Source of the DNA: Paractinoplanes toevensis
GTDB taxonomy: Bacteria; Actinomycetota; Actinomycetes; Mycobacteriales; Micromonosporaceae
Reading direction: 5' to 3'
Assembly: GCF_018332695.1 (NCBI RefSeq)
Contig: NZ_BOQN01000084.1
Location: 29,313 to 93,312 of the forward strand
DNA: 64,000 nt
The position numbers were made by a program, and so were the translations under genes. Of this stretch, positions 1-7,687 are shown piece by piece (position 1 is the first letter of the stretch; the number at the start of each line of letters is the position of its first letter). Under the pieces are notes generated by a model that saw only the letters and a program-made list of their open reading frames with translations, was not told where the DNA came from and searched no databases.

Positions 1-129
1 AGCGGCTCCGTGGGCGGGAGCGGCCGCGGACTGACCGGGTTGCGCGAACGGGTGGACATGCTGGGCGGCGAGTTCAGTGCTCGGCACCAGAAAAAAGGCT
101 TCGTGGTCACCGCTCGGATCCCCGCATGA
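1..129 (+). CDS. Sensor histidine kinase, C-terminal end (partial)
   Basis: The first 42 codons are the tail of a NarL/DesK-type sensor kinase; the gene enters from outside the window. The visible part carries the glycine-rich ATP-lid motif GRGLTGLRERV followed by the final beta-strands of a HATPase domain (GFVVTARIPA). Its TGA overlaps the ATG of the response regulator (ATGA at 126-129), so the two form a translationally coupled two-component pair. The sensed signal cannot be seen because the N-terminus is missing. Confidence 0.85.
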   Translation, partial: SGSVGGSGRGLTGLRERVDMLGGEFSARHQKKGFVVTARIPA

Positions 130-779
130 CGATCCGTGTGCTGGTCTGCGACGACCAGGCGCTGATCCGGATGGGGTTCGCGACGATCATCGACGCCCAG
201 GACGACCTCGAGGTGGTGGGCGAGTGCGGGGACGGCCGGGCCGCGGTCGACCTGGCCGGCCGGCTGCGCCCGGACGTGGTGGTGATGGACGTCCGGATGC
301 CGGTGCTCGACGGCATCGCGGCCACCCGCCTGCTCGCCGGCGCGGGCGTGGCCGATCCGGTGAAGGTTCTGGTGGTGACGACCTTCAACCTGGACGAGTA
401 CGTGTACGAGGCGCTGCGCGCCGGGGCCAGCGGTTTCCTGCTCAAGGACGCCCCGCCGGCCCAGCTGCTGCACGGCATCCGGACCGTCGCCGCGGGCGCC
501 GCGCTGCTGGCCCCGGAGGTGACCCGCCAGCTCGTCGGCCGGTACGCGGCCCGGATCCGGCCGGCCGACAGCGCCCCGCCCGGCGGCGCGCTGACCCCGC
601 GCGAGCTGGAGGTCCTGCGCCTGATCGCGAACGGGCTGTCCAACAGCGAGATCGCCGCGACCCTGGTGATCAGCCAGGAGACGGTGAAGACCTACGTGTC
701 CCGGATCCTCACCAAACTGGATCTGCGCGATCGGGTGCAGGCAGTGGTGTACGCCTACCGGCGCGGCCTGGTTACCTGA
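126..779 (+). CDS. NarL/FixJ-family response regulator
   Basis: A 217-residue DNA-binding response regulator. The receiver domain (about residues 3-120) shows the acidic pair D9/D10, the phospho-acceptor D55 in VVMDVRMP, and the conserved Lys in FLLKDAP. A LuxR-type helix-turn-helix follows at about 152-210 (LTPRELEVLRLIANGLSNSEIA). Length and layout are normal for the family. It would be phosphorylated by the kinase whose end precedes it with a 4-bp overlap. Target genes are unknown; the downstream hydrolase is 42 bp away and could be one, but nothing in the sequence proves it. Confidence 0.93.
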   Translation: MTIRVLVCDDQALIRMGFATIIDAQDDLEVVGECGDGRAAVDLAGRLRPDVVVMDVRMPVLDGIAATRLLAGAGVADPVKVLVVTTFNLDEYVYEALRAGASGFLLKDAPPAQLLHGIRTVAAGAALLAPEVTRQLVGRYAARIRPADSAPPGGALTPRELEVLRLIANGLSNSEIAATLVISQETVKTYVSRILTKLDLRDRVQAVVYAYRRGLVT

Positions 780-821
780 GAGAGTGACGAGAAGGTAACT
801 TTCCGTCGCTACGGGGGCACG

Positions 822-1658
822 ATGATCCGCCGATGGCATCTGGTCGTCTTCGTCCTGCTCGGCCTGCTGGCCCTCGCCTGCGAGGGCGGGACCGGGACCG
901 GTTCGCCGGAGGACCCCGACCCCGATTACCCGGGGTCCATGGCCGCCCTGGGCGACTCGATCACCGCGGGCGTGGGCAGCTGCGGCATCTACGCGGTGTG
1001 CCGGCGCAACTCGTGGTCGACCGGCACCGCCGACGCGGTGGACAGCCACTACCGCCGCATCCTGGCCAAGAACTCGGCGATCCGGGGCGACGCCGACAAC
1101 TTCGCCGAGCCGGGGGCCGAGGCCGACGCGCTGGACGACCAGGCGGCGCAGGCGGTCAAGGCGAAGGCGGCGTACGTGACGGTGCTGATCGGCGCGAACG
1201 ACGCGTGCGCGAGAACCATCGACGGCATGACCTCGGTGGCGACGTTCCGCACCGAGATCGGCCGCGCGCTGAACCGCCTCAAGAAGGGACTGCCGAAGTC
1301 CCGCGTGCTGGTGACCAGCATCCCGGACCTCTACCGGCTGTGGGATCTGGGGAAGGGCAACCAGCAGGCGGTGCGGGTGTGGAACCGGACGAAGATCTGC
1401 CCGTCGATGTTCGCGAACCCCACGTCCACCGAGAAGACCGACGAGGAACGCCGCGAGCGGGTCCGGGACCGCATCGACGACTACGACGACGAGCTGCGGG
1501 ATGCCTGCCGCGACTACGGCGACCGCTGCCGCTGGGACAACGGCCGGGTGCACGGCGTCCGGTTCGGCCTCGACCTGGTCAGCTCGGTCGACTACTTCCA
1601 CCCGAACGCCAAGGGGCAGAACGAGCTGGCCGACGTGACCTACCGCGCGCGATGGTGA
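822..1658 (+). CDS. Secreted SGNH/GDSL hydrolase lipoprotein
   Basis: A 278-residue predicted lipoprotein esterase. The N-terminus has RR, a hydrophobic stretch and Cys20 in LLALAC, suggesting lipid anchoring outside the membrane. SGNH blocks are visible: GDS in MAALGDSITAG (nucleophile Ser), GAND in VLIGANDAC (block III Asn), and D/H in DYFHPNAKG (block V catalytic Asp-His). A G-rich stretch (GGGGGC) lies just before the ATG. The family hydrolyses ester bonds in lipids, acyl groups or acetylated sugars; the substrate here cannot be assigned. Confidence 0.85.
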   Translation: MIRRWHLVVFVLLGLLALACEGGTGTGSPEDPDPDYPGSMAALGDSITAGVGSCGIYAVCRRNSWSTGTADAVDSHYRRILAKNSAIRGDADNFAEPGAEADALDDQAAQAVKAKAAYVTVLIGANDACARTIDGMTSVATFRTEIGRALNRLKKGLPKSRVLVTSIPDLYRLWDLGKGNQQAVRVWNRTKICPSMFANPTSTEKTDEERRERVRDRIDDYDDELRDACRDYGDRCRWDNGRVHGVRFGLDLVSSVDYFHPNAKGQNELADVTYRARW

Positions 1659-1688
1659 AAACGCCGAAAAGCGTACATATCCCAGCGT

Positions 1689-2945
1689 ATGGTCGGCTTG
1701 ATGTTCTCGATCAGGGGAATCGGACTCTGGGGGCGTAAGCGCCGGAACTCCGACCGGGGAGCCGTGGCCACGATGCTCGCGGCGCTGCTCGCGAGCGGCG
1801 TGATCATGGGCATGGGTGCCGTGGTCATCGACATCGGCCAGCTGTACGTCGAACGCGAACAGCTCCAGACCGGTGCCGACGCCGCCTCGATGAAGGTCGC
1901 GCTCAGCTGCATCAAGGGCGACACCTGCACGAACGCGGCGCAGACCCCGAACGCGGTCAAGTACGCCAAGCTGAACGCCGGCGGCGACCAGTTGGCCGAC
2001 GCCCAGATCTGCCTCAACAACAACGGCTGTCCGACCTGGAACACCGCGATCACCTGCCCGCCGATGTTCACCCCGCCGGCCGGGCAGTCGATCGGCAAGT
2101 ACGTCGAGGTGCGCACCACGACGCTGACCGGGAGCGGATCGACCCTGCTCCCGCCGACCTTCGCGGGCACCCTGGTCGGCCTGAACTACCAGGGCAAGAA
2201 GGTCGGCACGTGCGCCCGGGTCAACTGGGGGCCGCCGATCACCACCAAGGTGTTCGCGCTCGGCATCTCGCTGTGCGACTGGAAACGGATGACCGGCAAC
2301 GGCACGGTCTTCTACGGCCCGATCGGCTCGCTGCTCAGCACCCTCGGCCTCTACACCACTATCGGCCTGCCGAGTCCGGCCCCCGGCATCGACAGCGCCA
2401 TCGTCAAGTCGGGATCGACCGTCCTGCTCGGCTCGGTCCTGCCGTTCTGCACGACGCCGGCGAACAACACCGTTCCCCGGGGGTATGGCTGGCTGACGAA
2501 GGCCGATCTCACCCCGCCGGACAGCAATTGCGAGCTGAACCTCAAGGTCGACGATCTGCCCCGGGCCTCGCTGCTCGCCATCACCAACGCCGTTTGCATC
2601 CCGAAGTTGCAGGGCTACGTCAGCACCGGCCGACCGATCATGGTGCCGATCTACGACACGCTGGTGCCGTCGTTGTTGCCGATCCTCTCCATCGCCCCGC
2701 AGTACCACATCGTTGGTTTCGCCCCGTTTGTCCCGACTGGCTACTACACCCTGCTGGGCGGCCTGTTCAGCGGCATCAACAGCATCCTCAGCGGCAGCCT
2801 GGCGGCCGGCCTGAACGACGTCCTGTGCATCACCTCGGCCTGCATCACCGGCTATTTCACCAAGATCCTGGCGCCGGCGTCCCGCCCGACCGGCTTCGGC
2901 ACCGGCCAGGACTTCGGCGCCACGGTGATTGCCCGAACCGGCTAG
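1689..2945 (+). CDS. TadE/TadG-like secreted pilus-assembly-type protein
   Basis: A 418-residue protein. Its N-terminus (RGAVATMLAALLASGVIMGM...VVIDIGQLYVEREQLQ) is the membrane anchor and following helix typical of the putative Flp pilus-assembly TadE/G-like family, which is normally cell-surface. The remainder is a large exported domain with many Cys (for example SCIKGDTC and CITSACI), suggesting disulfides, and no recognised catalytic motif. It stands alone; no tad secretion genes are nearby, so a role in a pilus is uncertain. A second in-frame ATG at 1701 is an alternative start. Confidence 0.7.
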   Translation: MVGLMFSIRGIGLWGRKRRNSDRGAVATMLAALLASGVIMGMGAVVIDIGQLYVEREQLQTGADAASMKVALSCIKGDTCTNAAQTPNAVKYAKLNAGGDQLADAQICLNNNGCPTWNTAITCPPMFTPPAGQSIGKYVEVRTTTLTGSGSTLLPPTFAGTLVGLNYQGKKVGTCARVNWGPPITTKVFALGISLCDWKRMTGNGTVFYGPIGSLLSTLGLYTTIGLPSPAPGIDSAIVKSGSTVLLGSVLPFCTTPANNTVPRGYGWLTKADLTPPDSNCELNLKVDDLPRASLLAITNAVCIPKLQGYVSTGRPIMVPIYDTLVPSLLPILSIAPQYHIVGFAPFVPTGYYTLLGGLFSGINSILSGSLAAGLNDVLCITSACITGYFTKILAPASRPTGFGTGQDFGATVIARTG

Positions 2946-2954
2946 GGCTCCGTA

Positions 2955-2967
2955 ACTTTCGGAAAGT
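2955..2967. promoter_or_regulatory. Palindrome ACTTTC-G-GAAAGT upstream of xylanase
   Basis: A perfect 6-bp inverted repeat around one central G. A related CGTAACTT sequence occurs again at 3069-3076 next to the xylanase promoter. GAAA/TTTC palindromes are known upstream of plant-polysaccharide genes in actinobacteria, so an operator role is a reasonable inference, but the repressor is not identified. Confidence 0.4.
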
Positions 2968-3077
2968 CCACACCAAAGATCCAACCTGATTGCGTACGCC
3001 GTGAGCGCCGAATTCCTGTTTCCGGTGCTCAGGTCCGTTTGTGGCATCCACAGTTACCGCTATCTTTCCGTAACTTG

Positions 3078-3107
3078 TTGACACTGTGACGAAGTCGGTC
3101 CAATACT
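3078..3107 (+). promoter_or_regulatory. Probable promoter of the xylanase-esterase operon
   Basis: TTGACA at 3078-3083 and AATACT at 3102-3107 are separated by 18 bp and match vegetative -35/-10 hexamers. The expected start near 3114 would leave a leader of about 115 nt before the xylanase ATG. The 285-bp gap 2946-3230 holds nothing else recognised apart from the palindrome. Confidence 0.55.
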
Positions 3108-3230
3108 GTCGCCATCGACTCAGCTCGATAAGGGTCAGCCCCGAGGCCCTCTCCCCGTCCAAACGCGCACGACGAACCCGGTCCACCGCCGGGTCGTCCG
3201 ACGCTGCCCGTCCCCGCGGAGGAAGCGCGC

Positions 3231-4220
3231 ATGACTGACATCTCCGTCCCCCGAAAACGCCGCCGGCTGCTCCTCGGCGTGATCAGCGCCCTGGCCCTGG
3301 TCGCGTCCACGGTGCTGCTCCCCGGCATCGCGAGCGCCGCCGTCACCACCAACCAGACCGGCACCAACAACGGCTACTTCTACTCGTTCTGGACCGACAG
3401 CCAGGGCACCGTCTCGATGAACCTGGGCTCCGGCGGCAACTACTCGACGAGCTGGAGCAACACCGGCAACTTCGTGGCCGGCAAGGGCTGGAAGCCCGGC
3501 ACCCGCCGGGCGGTCACCTACTCCGGCAGCTTCAACCCGTCCGGCAACGCCTACCTGACGCTCTACGGCTGGACCCGGAGCCCGCTGATCGAGTACTACA
3601 TCGTCGACAACTGGGGCACCTACCGGCCGACCGGCACCTTCATGGGCACGGTCAACAGCGACGGCGGAACCTACGACATCTACCGCACCCAGCGGGTCAA
3701 CCAGCCGTCGATCGACGGCACCGCGACCTTCTACCAGTACTGGAGTGTCCGGCAGTCGAAGAAGACCGGCGGCACCATCACGGCCGGCAACCACTTCGAC
3801 GCGTGGGCGAGCAAGGGCATGAACCTGGGCACCCACGACTACCAGATCCTGGCCACCGAGGGCTACCAGAGCAGCGGAAACTCCAACATCACGGTGGACA
3901 GCTCGACCGGCGGCGGATCCACCACCCCGCCGCCCACCGGCGGTGGCGGCAGCAGCGGCTGCACGGCGACGCTGTCGGCCGGGCAACAGTGGAGCGACCG
4001 CTACAACCTCAACGTCGCGGTCACCGGCTCCACCAACTGGACGGTCACCATGAACATCCCGTCGCCGGAGAAGGTGCTCTCCACCTGGAACGTCAGCGCC
4101 AGCTATCCCAGCGCGCAGACCATGGTCGCCAAGCCGAACGGCAGCGGCAACAACTTCGGCGTGACCATCCAGACCAACGGCACGTGGACCTGGCCCACCG
4201 TGTCCTGTGCGGGAGCGTGA
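3231..4220 (+). CDS. Secreted GH11 endo-1,4-beta-xylanase with CBM2
   Basis: A 329-residue exported enzyme that cuts the xylan backbone. A basic, hydrophobic signal peptide ends near residue 36 (GIASAAVTT). The GH11 beta-jelly-roll spans about 40-220, with the nucleophile Glu in LIEYYIVDNWG and the acid/base Glu in ILATEGYQSSG. A Gly/Thr/Pro linker (STTPPPTGGGGSSG) leads to a C-terminal carbohydrate-binding module family 2 bounded by two Cys. A strong ribosome site (GGAGGAA) precedes the ATG. It is followed at once by an acetylxylan esterase with a near-identical binding module, so the two enzymes probably act on the same substrate. Confidence 0.95.
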   Translation: MTDISVPRKRRRLLLGVISALALVASTVLLPGIASAAVTTNQTGTNNGYFYSFWTDSQGTVSMNLGSGGNYSTSWSNTGNFVAGKGWKPGTRRAVTYSGSFNPSGNAYLTLYGWTRSPLIEYYIVDNWGTYRPTGTFMGTVNSDGGTYDIYRTQRVNQPSIDGTATFYQYWSVRQSKKTGGTITAGNHFDAWASKGMNLGTHDYQILATEGYQSSGNSNITVDSSTGGGSTTPPPTGGGGSSGCTATLSAGQQWSDRYNLNVAVTGSTNWTVTMNIPSPEKVLSTWNVSASYPSAQTMVAKPNGSGNNFGVTIQTNGTWTWPTVSCAGA

Positions 4221-4225
4221 TCGCG

Positions 4226-5218
4226 ATGCGGAAGAAACTGATCACCGCGCTGGCCGTGGCCGCGCTGACCGCCGGGGGCATCGTCGGCGTCACCCTGCCG
4301 GCGCAGGCCGCCACCTGCAACGGGTACGTCGGGCTCACCTTCGACGACGGCCCGTCCGGCCAGACCTCGTCGCTGCTCAACGCCCTCCGGCAGAACGGCC
4401 TGCGGGCGACGATGTTCAACGAGGGCCAGTACGCCGCGCAGTACCCGTCACAGGTCGCGGCGCAGGTCAACGCGGGTATGTGGGTGGGTAACCACAGCTA
4501 CACCCACCCGCACCTGATCCAGCAGAGCCAGGCTCAGATCGACTCGGAGATCTCGCGTACCCAGACCGCCATCGCCAATGCCGGCGGCGGCACGCCCAAG
4601 CTGTTCCGGCCGCCCTACGGCGAGACCAACGCGACGCTGAAGACGGTCGAGGCGAAGTACGGCCTGCGCGAAATCATCTGGGATGTCGACTCGCAGGACT
4701 GGAACAACGCGAGCGTCGACGCGATCGTGGCCGCCAACGGCCGGCTCACCAACGGCCAGATCATCCTGATGCACGACTGGCCGGCCAACACCCTGGCCGC
4801 CATCCCGCGCATCGCGCAAACCCTGGCCAGCAAGAACCTGTGCGCCGGCCAGATCTCCACCTCCACCGGCCGCGCGGTGGCCCCCGACGGCAGCGGCGGC
4901 GGCACCCCGACCACCGGGCCCACCACCACGCCGCCCACCGGCGGCGGTGGCGGCAACTGCACGGCAACGCTGTCGGCCGGTTCCTCGTGGAGCGACCGCT
5001 ACAACCTCAACGTCGCGGTCTCCGGCTCCAGCACGTGGACCGTGACGATGACCCTCCCCTCCCCGGAGAAGGTCCTGTCCACCTGGAACATCACCGCCAG
5101 CTTCCCGAGCGCCCAGGTTCTGGTGGCCAAGCCGAACGGCAGCGGCAACAACTGGGGCGTGACCATCCAGCACAACAACAACTGGACCTGGCCCACCGTT
5201 TCCTGCTCGACCGCCTGA
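4226..5218 (+). CDS. Secreted CE4 acetylxylan esterase / polysaccharide deacetylase with CBM2
   Basis: A 330-residue exported NodB-fold enzyme. A signal peptide (about 1-29, ending PAQAA) is followed by the CE4 domain with metal/catalytic motifs TFDDGP, NHSYTHPHL, FRPPYGE, DSQDW and ILMHD. A Pro/Thr/Gly linker joins a C-terminal CBM2 closely matching that of the preceding xylanase. The ATG at 4226 is chosen because GGGAG at 4211-4215 gives a 10-nt spacing; a GTG at 4217 overlapping the xylanase stop is possible but too close to that site. Removal of acetyl groups from xylan fits the context; chitin-oligomer deacetylation is the alternative. Confidence 0.93.
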   Translation: MRKKLITALAVAALTAGGIVGVTLPAQAATCNGYVGLTFDDGPSGQTSSLLNALRQNGLRATMFNEGQYAAQYPSQVAAQVNAGMWVGNHSYTHPHLIQQSQAQIDSEISRTQTAIANAGGGTPKLFRPPYGETNATLKTVEAKYGLREIIWDVDSQDWNNASVDAIVAANGRLTNGQIILMHDWPANTLAAIPRIAQTLASKNLCAGQISTSTGRAVAPDGSGGGTPTTGPTTTPPTGGGGGNCTATLSAGSSWSDRYNLNVAVSGSSTWTVTMTLPSPEKVLSTWNITASFPSAQVLVAKPNGSGNNWGVTIQHNNNWTWPTVSCSTA

Positions 5219-5234
5219 CCAGCGTCGAGCCCGA

Positions 5235-5275
5235 GGGGGGCCGCCGGCACGCCTGTCCCGTGCCGGCGGCCCCCC
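5235..5275. terminator. Perfect 17-bp stem-loop between convergent genes
   Basis: GGGGGGCCGCCGGCACG (5235-5251) pairs perfectly with 5259-5275 across a 7-nt loop. It lies between the esterase stop and the oppositely oriented transporter stop, so it probably ends transcription from both sides. No strong T-run follows, as is usual in high-GC actinobacteria. Confidence 0.85.
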
Positions 5276-5319
5276 TTCGTTACTTGGCGACCTGAAAGCT
5301 CTGACTGGAGGCGCGACCG

Positions 5320-6525
5320 TCAGGTGGTGGGCAGGTCGTGCCAGGGGCGGAGGCGATCCGGCTCGGGGAAGCGGGGAACGTCCGGGTACGCCGGGAAGTC
5401 GGGGGCGGCCGGGCGGGGGATCTCGGTGGAGTCGGCGTCGGACGGTTGTGGCTGCGCCCAGACCGGCTGCCGCTCGGGCGGCGCCCAGGACAGCGCGGGC
5501 GCGGATTGGCCGGACAGGGCCGGGCGCCGGCGCTCGGGCGGCACCCAGATCGGCGGCGCGCCCCACCAGATGATCCGCTCGGAGCGCGGGCGGACCGCCG
5601 CTGGGGCGGGAGCGGCCGGAGCCGGAGCCGCCGGCAGCGCGGGCCGGGCCGGTGCGGGCTCGAGCGCGGGGCGACTGGTGTCGGCGGCCATCACGGTGGC
5701 CGTGGTCGCGGGGGCGGTCGCCAGCACGACGGCCATGATGACCACGACCAGGCCGGCCCCCATCGAGAGCATTTCCCAGCCGGGACGCACGGTGTCGCCG
5801 AGGAACGTCACGGCCACCGCCGAGGGCGCGATCACCTCGGCGATCCACAGCACGGCGGTGACCGGGCCGACCGAGCCGCGCTGCAGTGCGTCGGCGTAGA
5901 GCACCATGCCGGCGACGCCGAAGACCAGCAGGGCGCCGATCAGCGGTGAGGTGAGGACGGTGAGCACGCCCGACCCGAGGCTGTCGAAAGCGCCCTCGGG
6001 GAAGGTCAGCGCCCGGCCGACCAGGGCGGCACCGCCGAGGCAGAGGCCGGCCAGCCCGGCGACCACGCCTGGCGGGGCGAACTTGGTGGCGGCCCAGCCG
6101 AGCAGCGCGATCGTGACCGCGGCGCCGCAGAAGGCCAGCCGCAGCATCGTCGAGGTCTCCACCGTCTCCTGTGGGCCGGCCGACATGGCCAGCACGGTCA
6201 GCGCGACCACCGAGACGGCGACGGCCACCACGTCGATGCCGCGCAGGCGCGACTTGAGGATGACCCGGGCGGCGACGACGGTGACCGCGAGCGAGCCGGC
6301 CAGCACCGATTCGACCAGGTAGACGGCCAGTTCGCTGAGCGCGACCATCGAGCAGCCCCAGGCCAGCAGGTCGAGGAAGGTGCCCAGAAGGTAGAGCGGG
6401 TGGCGGAGCGTGTTGGCCATGCCGGTGCTGCGGCGGGCCCCGATGGCCTGGAAGATCGAGGCAGCGGCGAAGGCGAACGCGCCGAAGATCGTGAGGGCCA
6501 GCGCGATCCACCCCATGGTGGTCAT
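5320..6525 (-). CDS. DMT-type multi-pass membrane protein with Pro-rich tail
   Basis: A 401-residue integral membrane protein with about nine to ten hydrophobic segments in the first 290 residues, starting MTTMGWIALALTIFGAFAF. It resembles the drug/metabolite transporter superfamily in size and repeat-like topology. The last 110 residues are hydrophilic and rich in Pro/Ala/Arg, ending in a tail with several PxPxxP stretches, an unusual addition. The ATG at 6525 is chosen for its position just before the first membrane segment and the AGGTGGGG ribosome site. Substrate unknown. Confidence 0.65.
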   Translation of the reverse strand: MTTMGWIALALTIFGAFAFAAASIFQAIGARRSTGMANTLRHPLYLLGTFLDLLAWGCSMVALSELAVYLVESVLAGSLAVTVVAARVILKSRLRGIDVVAVAVSVVALTVLAMSAGPQETVETSTMLRLAFCGAAVTIALLGWAATKFAPPGVVAGLAGLCLGGAALVGRALTFPEGAFDSLGSGVLTVLTSPLIGALLVFGVAGMVLYADALQRGSVGPVTAVLWIAEVIAPSAVAVTFLGDTVRPGWEMLSMGAGLVVVIMAVVLATAPATTATVMAADTSRPALEPAPARPALPAAPAPAAPAPAAVRPRSERIIWWGAPPIWVPPERRRPALSGQSAPALSWAPPERQPVWAQPQPSDADSTEIPRPAAPDFPAYPDVPRFPEPDRLRPWHDLPTT

Positions 6526-6608
6526 TGCCCCCACCTGCCATGATGACGCTGCGTGTATTGAGTCGTCACAGCCTGATGATATGTGCTGCCCATCGATATA
6601 GCGAGGGG

Positions 6609-7274
6609 TCACACGGGGACTGTCACAAGGATCTGCCCCGCATAGGTCTCGGCCTGCACGGCGGCCACGTCGGCCGGCGCCATCAGGGCCGCACCGTCCA
6701 CCGTGGTGGGACCGGAATCCGCCGCCCGCCAGCTGCCGGCCGGTGCCCGGGAACCGTCCGGGGCGACCACGACCAGGCGGCACTCCTCGCCCGCCGGCAC
6801 CCCGGCCACCGTGGCCCGCACCCGCACCCAACCGGCCGCCGGCCGCACCTCGGCCGTCATGGTCACGCCGGTCGCCGGGTCGGTCGCGGTGGCGGCGCGG
6901 GTGGGCCCGGTGGCGACGGTGCGGGGCGGGGCCTCGGCGGCCCGGCCGATCAGGGCGCCGGCGCCGAGAGCCACGATCACCGCGAGAGCGGCCGCGGCGG
7001 CCAGGAGGGAACGGTTGCGCCGGGTCTGGCGGTGACGCTCACGGCGTACCTCATCAAGCGTGCGGCGCAGCAGCGGATCGCCGCCCGGCGGCGGTCCGTC
7101 CAGAAAGGCCTCCGGGGGAATCTCACCCAGCGCGACCTCCATCTCGCGGAGGTCTTCGACCTCGCGGCGGCAGGCCGCGCAACCGGCCAGGTGGTCCTGC
7201 ACCGCACCCTGGTCGGCACGATCGAGAACCCCGAGGACGTACGCCCCCAACTGGGCGGTCTCGTGCCCGCTCAT
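6609..7274 (-). CDS. Zinc-finger (zf-HC2) anti-sigma factor, RskA-like
   Basis: A 221-residue single-pass membrane regulator. The N-terminus has the anti-sigma zinc motif H-x3-C-x2-C (QDHLAGCAACRREV). One hydrophobic segment around residues 96-116 (LLAAAAALAVIVALGAGALI) is followed by an extracytoplasmic domain of the RskA type (EVRPAAGWVRVRATVAGVPAGEEC). It would bind and silence the ECF sigma factor encoded just upstream, with which it shares an ATGA overlap at 7271-7274. Regulated proteolysis of such anti-sigma factors is known for the family, but no signal can be inferred here. Confidence 0.88.
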   Translation of the reverse strand: MSGHETAQLGAYVLGVLDRADQGAVQDHLAGCAACRREVEDLREMEVALGEIPPEAFLDGPPPGGDPLLRRTLDEVRRERHRQTRRNRSLLAAAAALAVIVALGAGALIGRAAEAPPRTVATGPTRAATATDPATGVTMTAEVRPAAGWVRVRATVAGVPAGEECRLVVVAPDGSRAPAGSWRAADSGPTTVDGAALMAPADVAAVQAETYAGQILVTVPV

Positions 7275-7687
7275 CCGGCCATCACCTCCCGCAGCCGCCG
7301 CAGAGCCTGGTAGCTGCGTTCCTTGACGGCTCCGGCCGGGACGCCCAGCGACGCGGACGTCTCGGCGACGTCCCGGCCCTGGAAATACAGTGCGTTGAGC
7401 ACGTCACGCTGTTCGGGCGGCAGCGTCTCGACCGCGCCGAGCAGAGCGAAGTCGGCGGCCGGGGCCCCGCCGACGATGTCCCGGACGGTGGCGAACAGAC
7501 TGGCCCGGGCCAGGCCGCCGAGGATCTCGGGGTGCCGCCAGGCACGCAGCAGGACATCCTGCACCACGGCCTCGCCGCGGGCCCGATCACCGGTCAGCCG
7601 GCAGGCGTACGCGAGCAGTGCCGCACCGTGCTCCGCGAAGATCCGCCGGACCAGCAGCTCGTCGGCGGCACCGTCGCGCCGGCTCAC
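7271..7687 (-). CDS. ECF-family RNA polymerase sigma factor
   Basis: A 138-residue sigma factor. Region 2 (IFAEHGAALLAYACRLTGDRARGEAVVQDVLLRAWRHPE) and region 4 (LPPEQRDVLNALYFQGRDVAETSASLGVPAGAVKERSYQALRRLRE) are both visible. It is short compared with the usual 170-200 residues because the linker between the regions is reduced. The GTG at 7687 overlaps the stop of the beta-propeller gene (GTGA) and is preferred over longer in-frame extensions, which are only antisense to that gene. It is coupled upstream of its probable anti-sigma factor. Confidence 0.85.
   Translation of the reverse strand: MSRRDGAADELLVRRIFAEHGAALLAYACRLTGDRARGEAVVQDVLLRAWRHPEILGGLARASLFATVRDIVGGAPAADFALLGAVETLPPEQRDVLNALYFQGRDVAETSASLGVPAGAVKERSYQALRRLREVMAG

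Noticed and set aside
5299..5334. Extra gene between the esterase terminator and the transporter
   Set aside because: Only a few tens of bases with no open frame or ribosome site.
4448..6541. Very long minus-strand open frame opposite the esterase and across the transporter
   Set aside because: It is the shadow of real genes in high-GC DNA: composition is Arg/Gly/Pro-rich, no domain is recognisable, and the true proteins with full motif sets lie in other frames.
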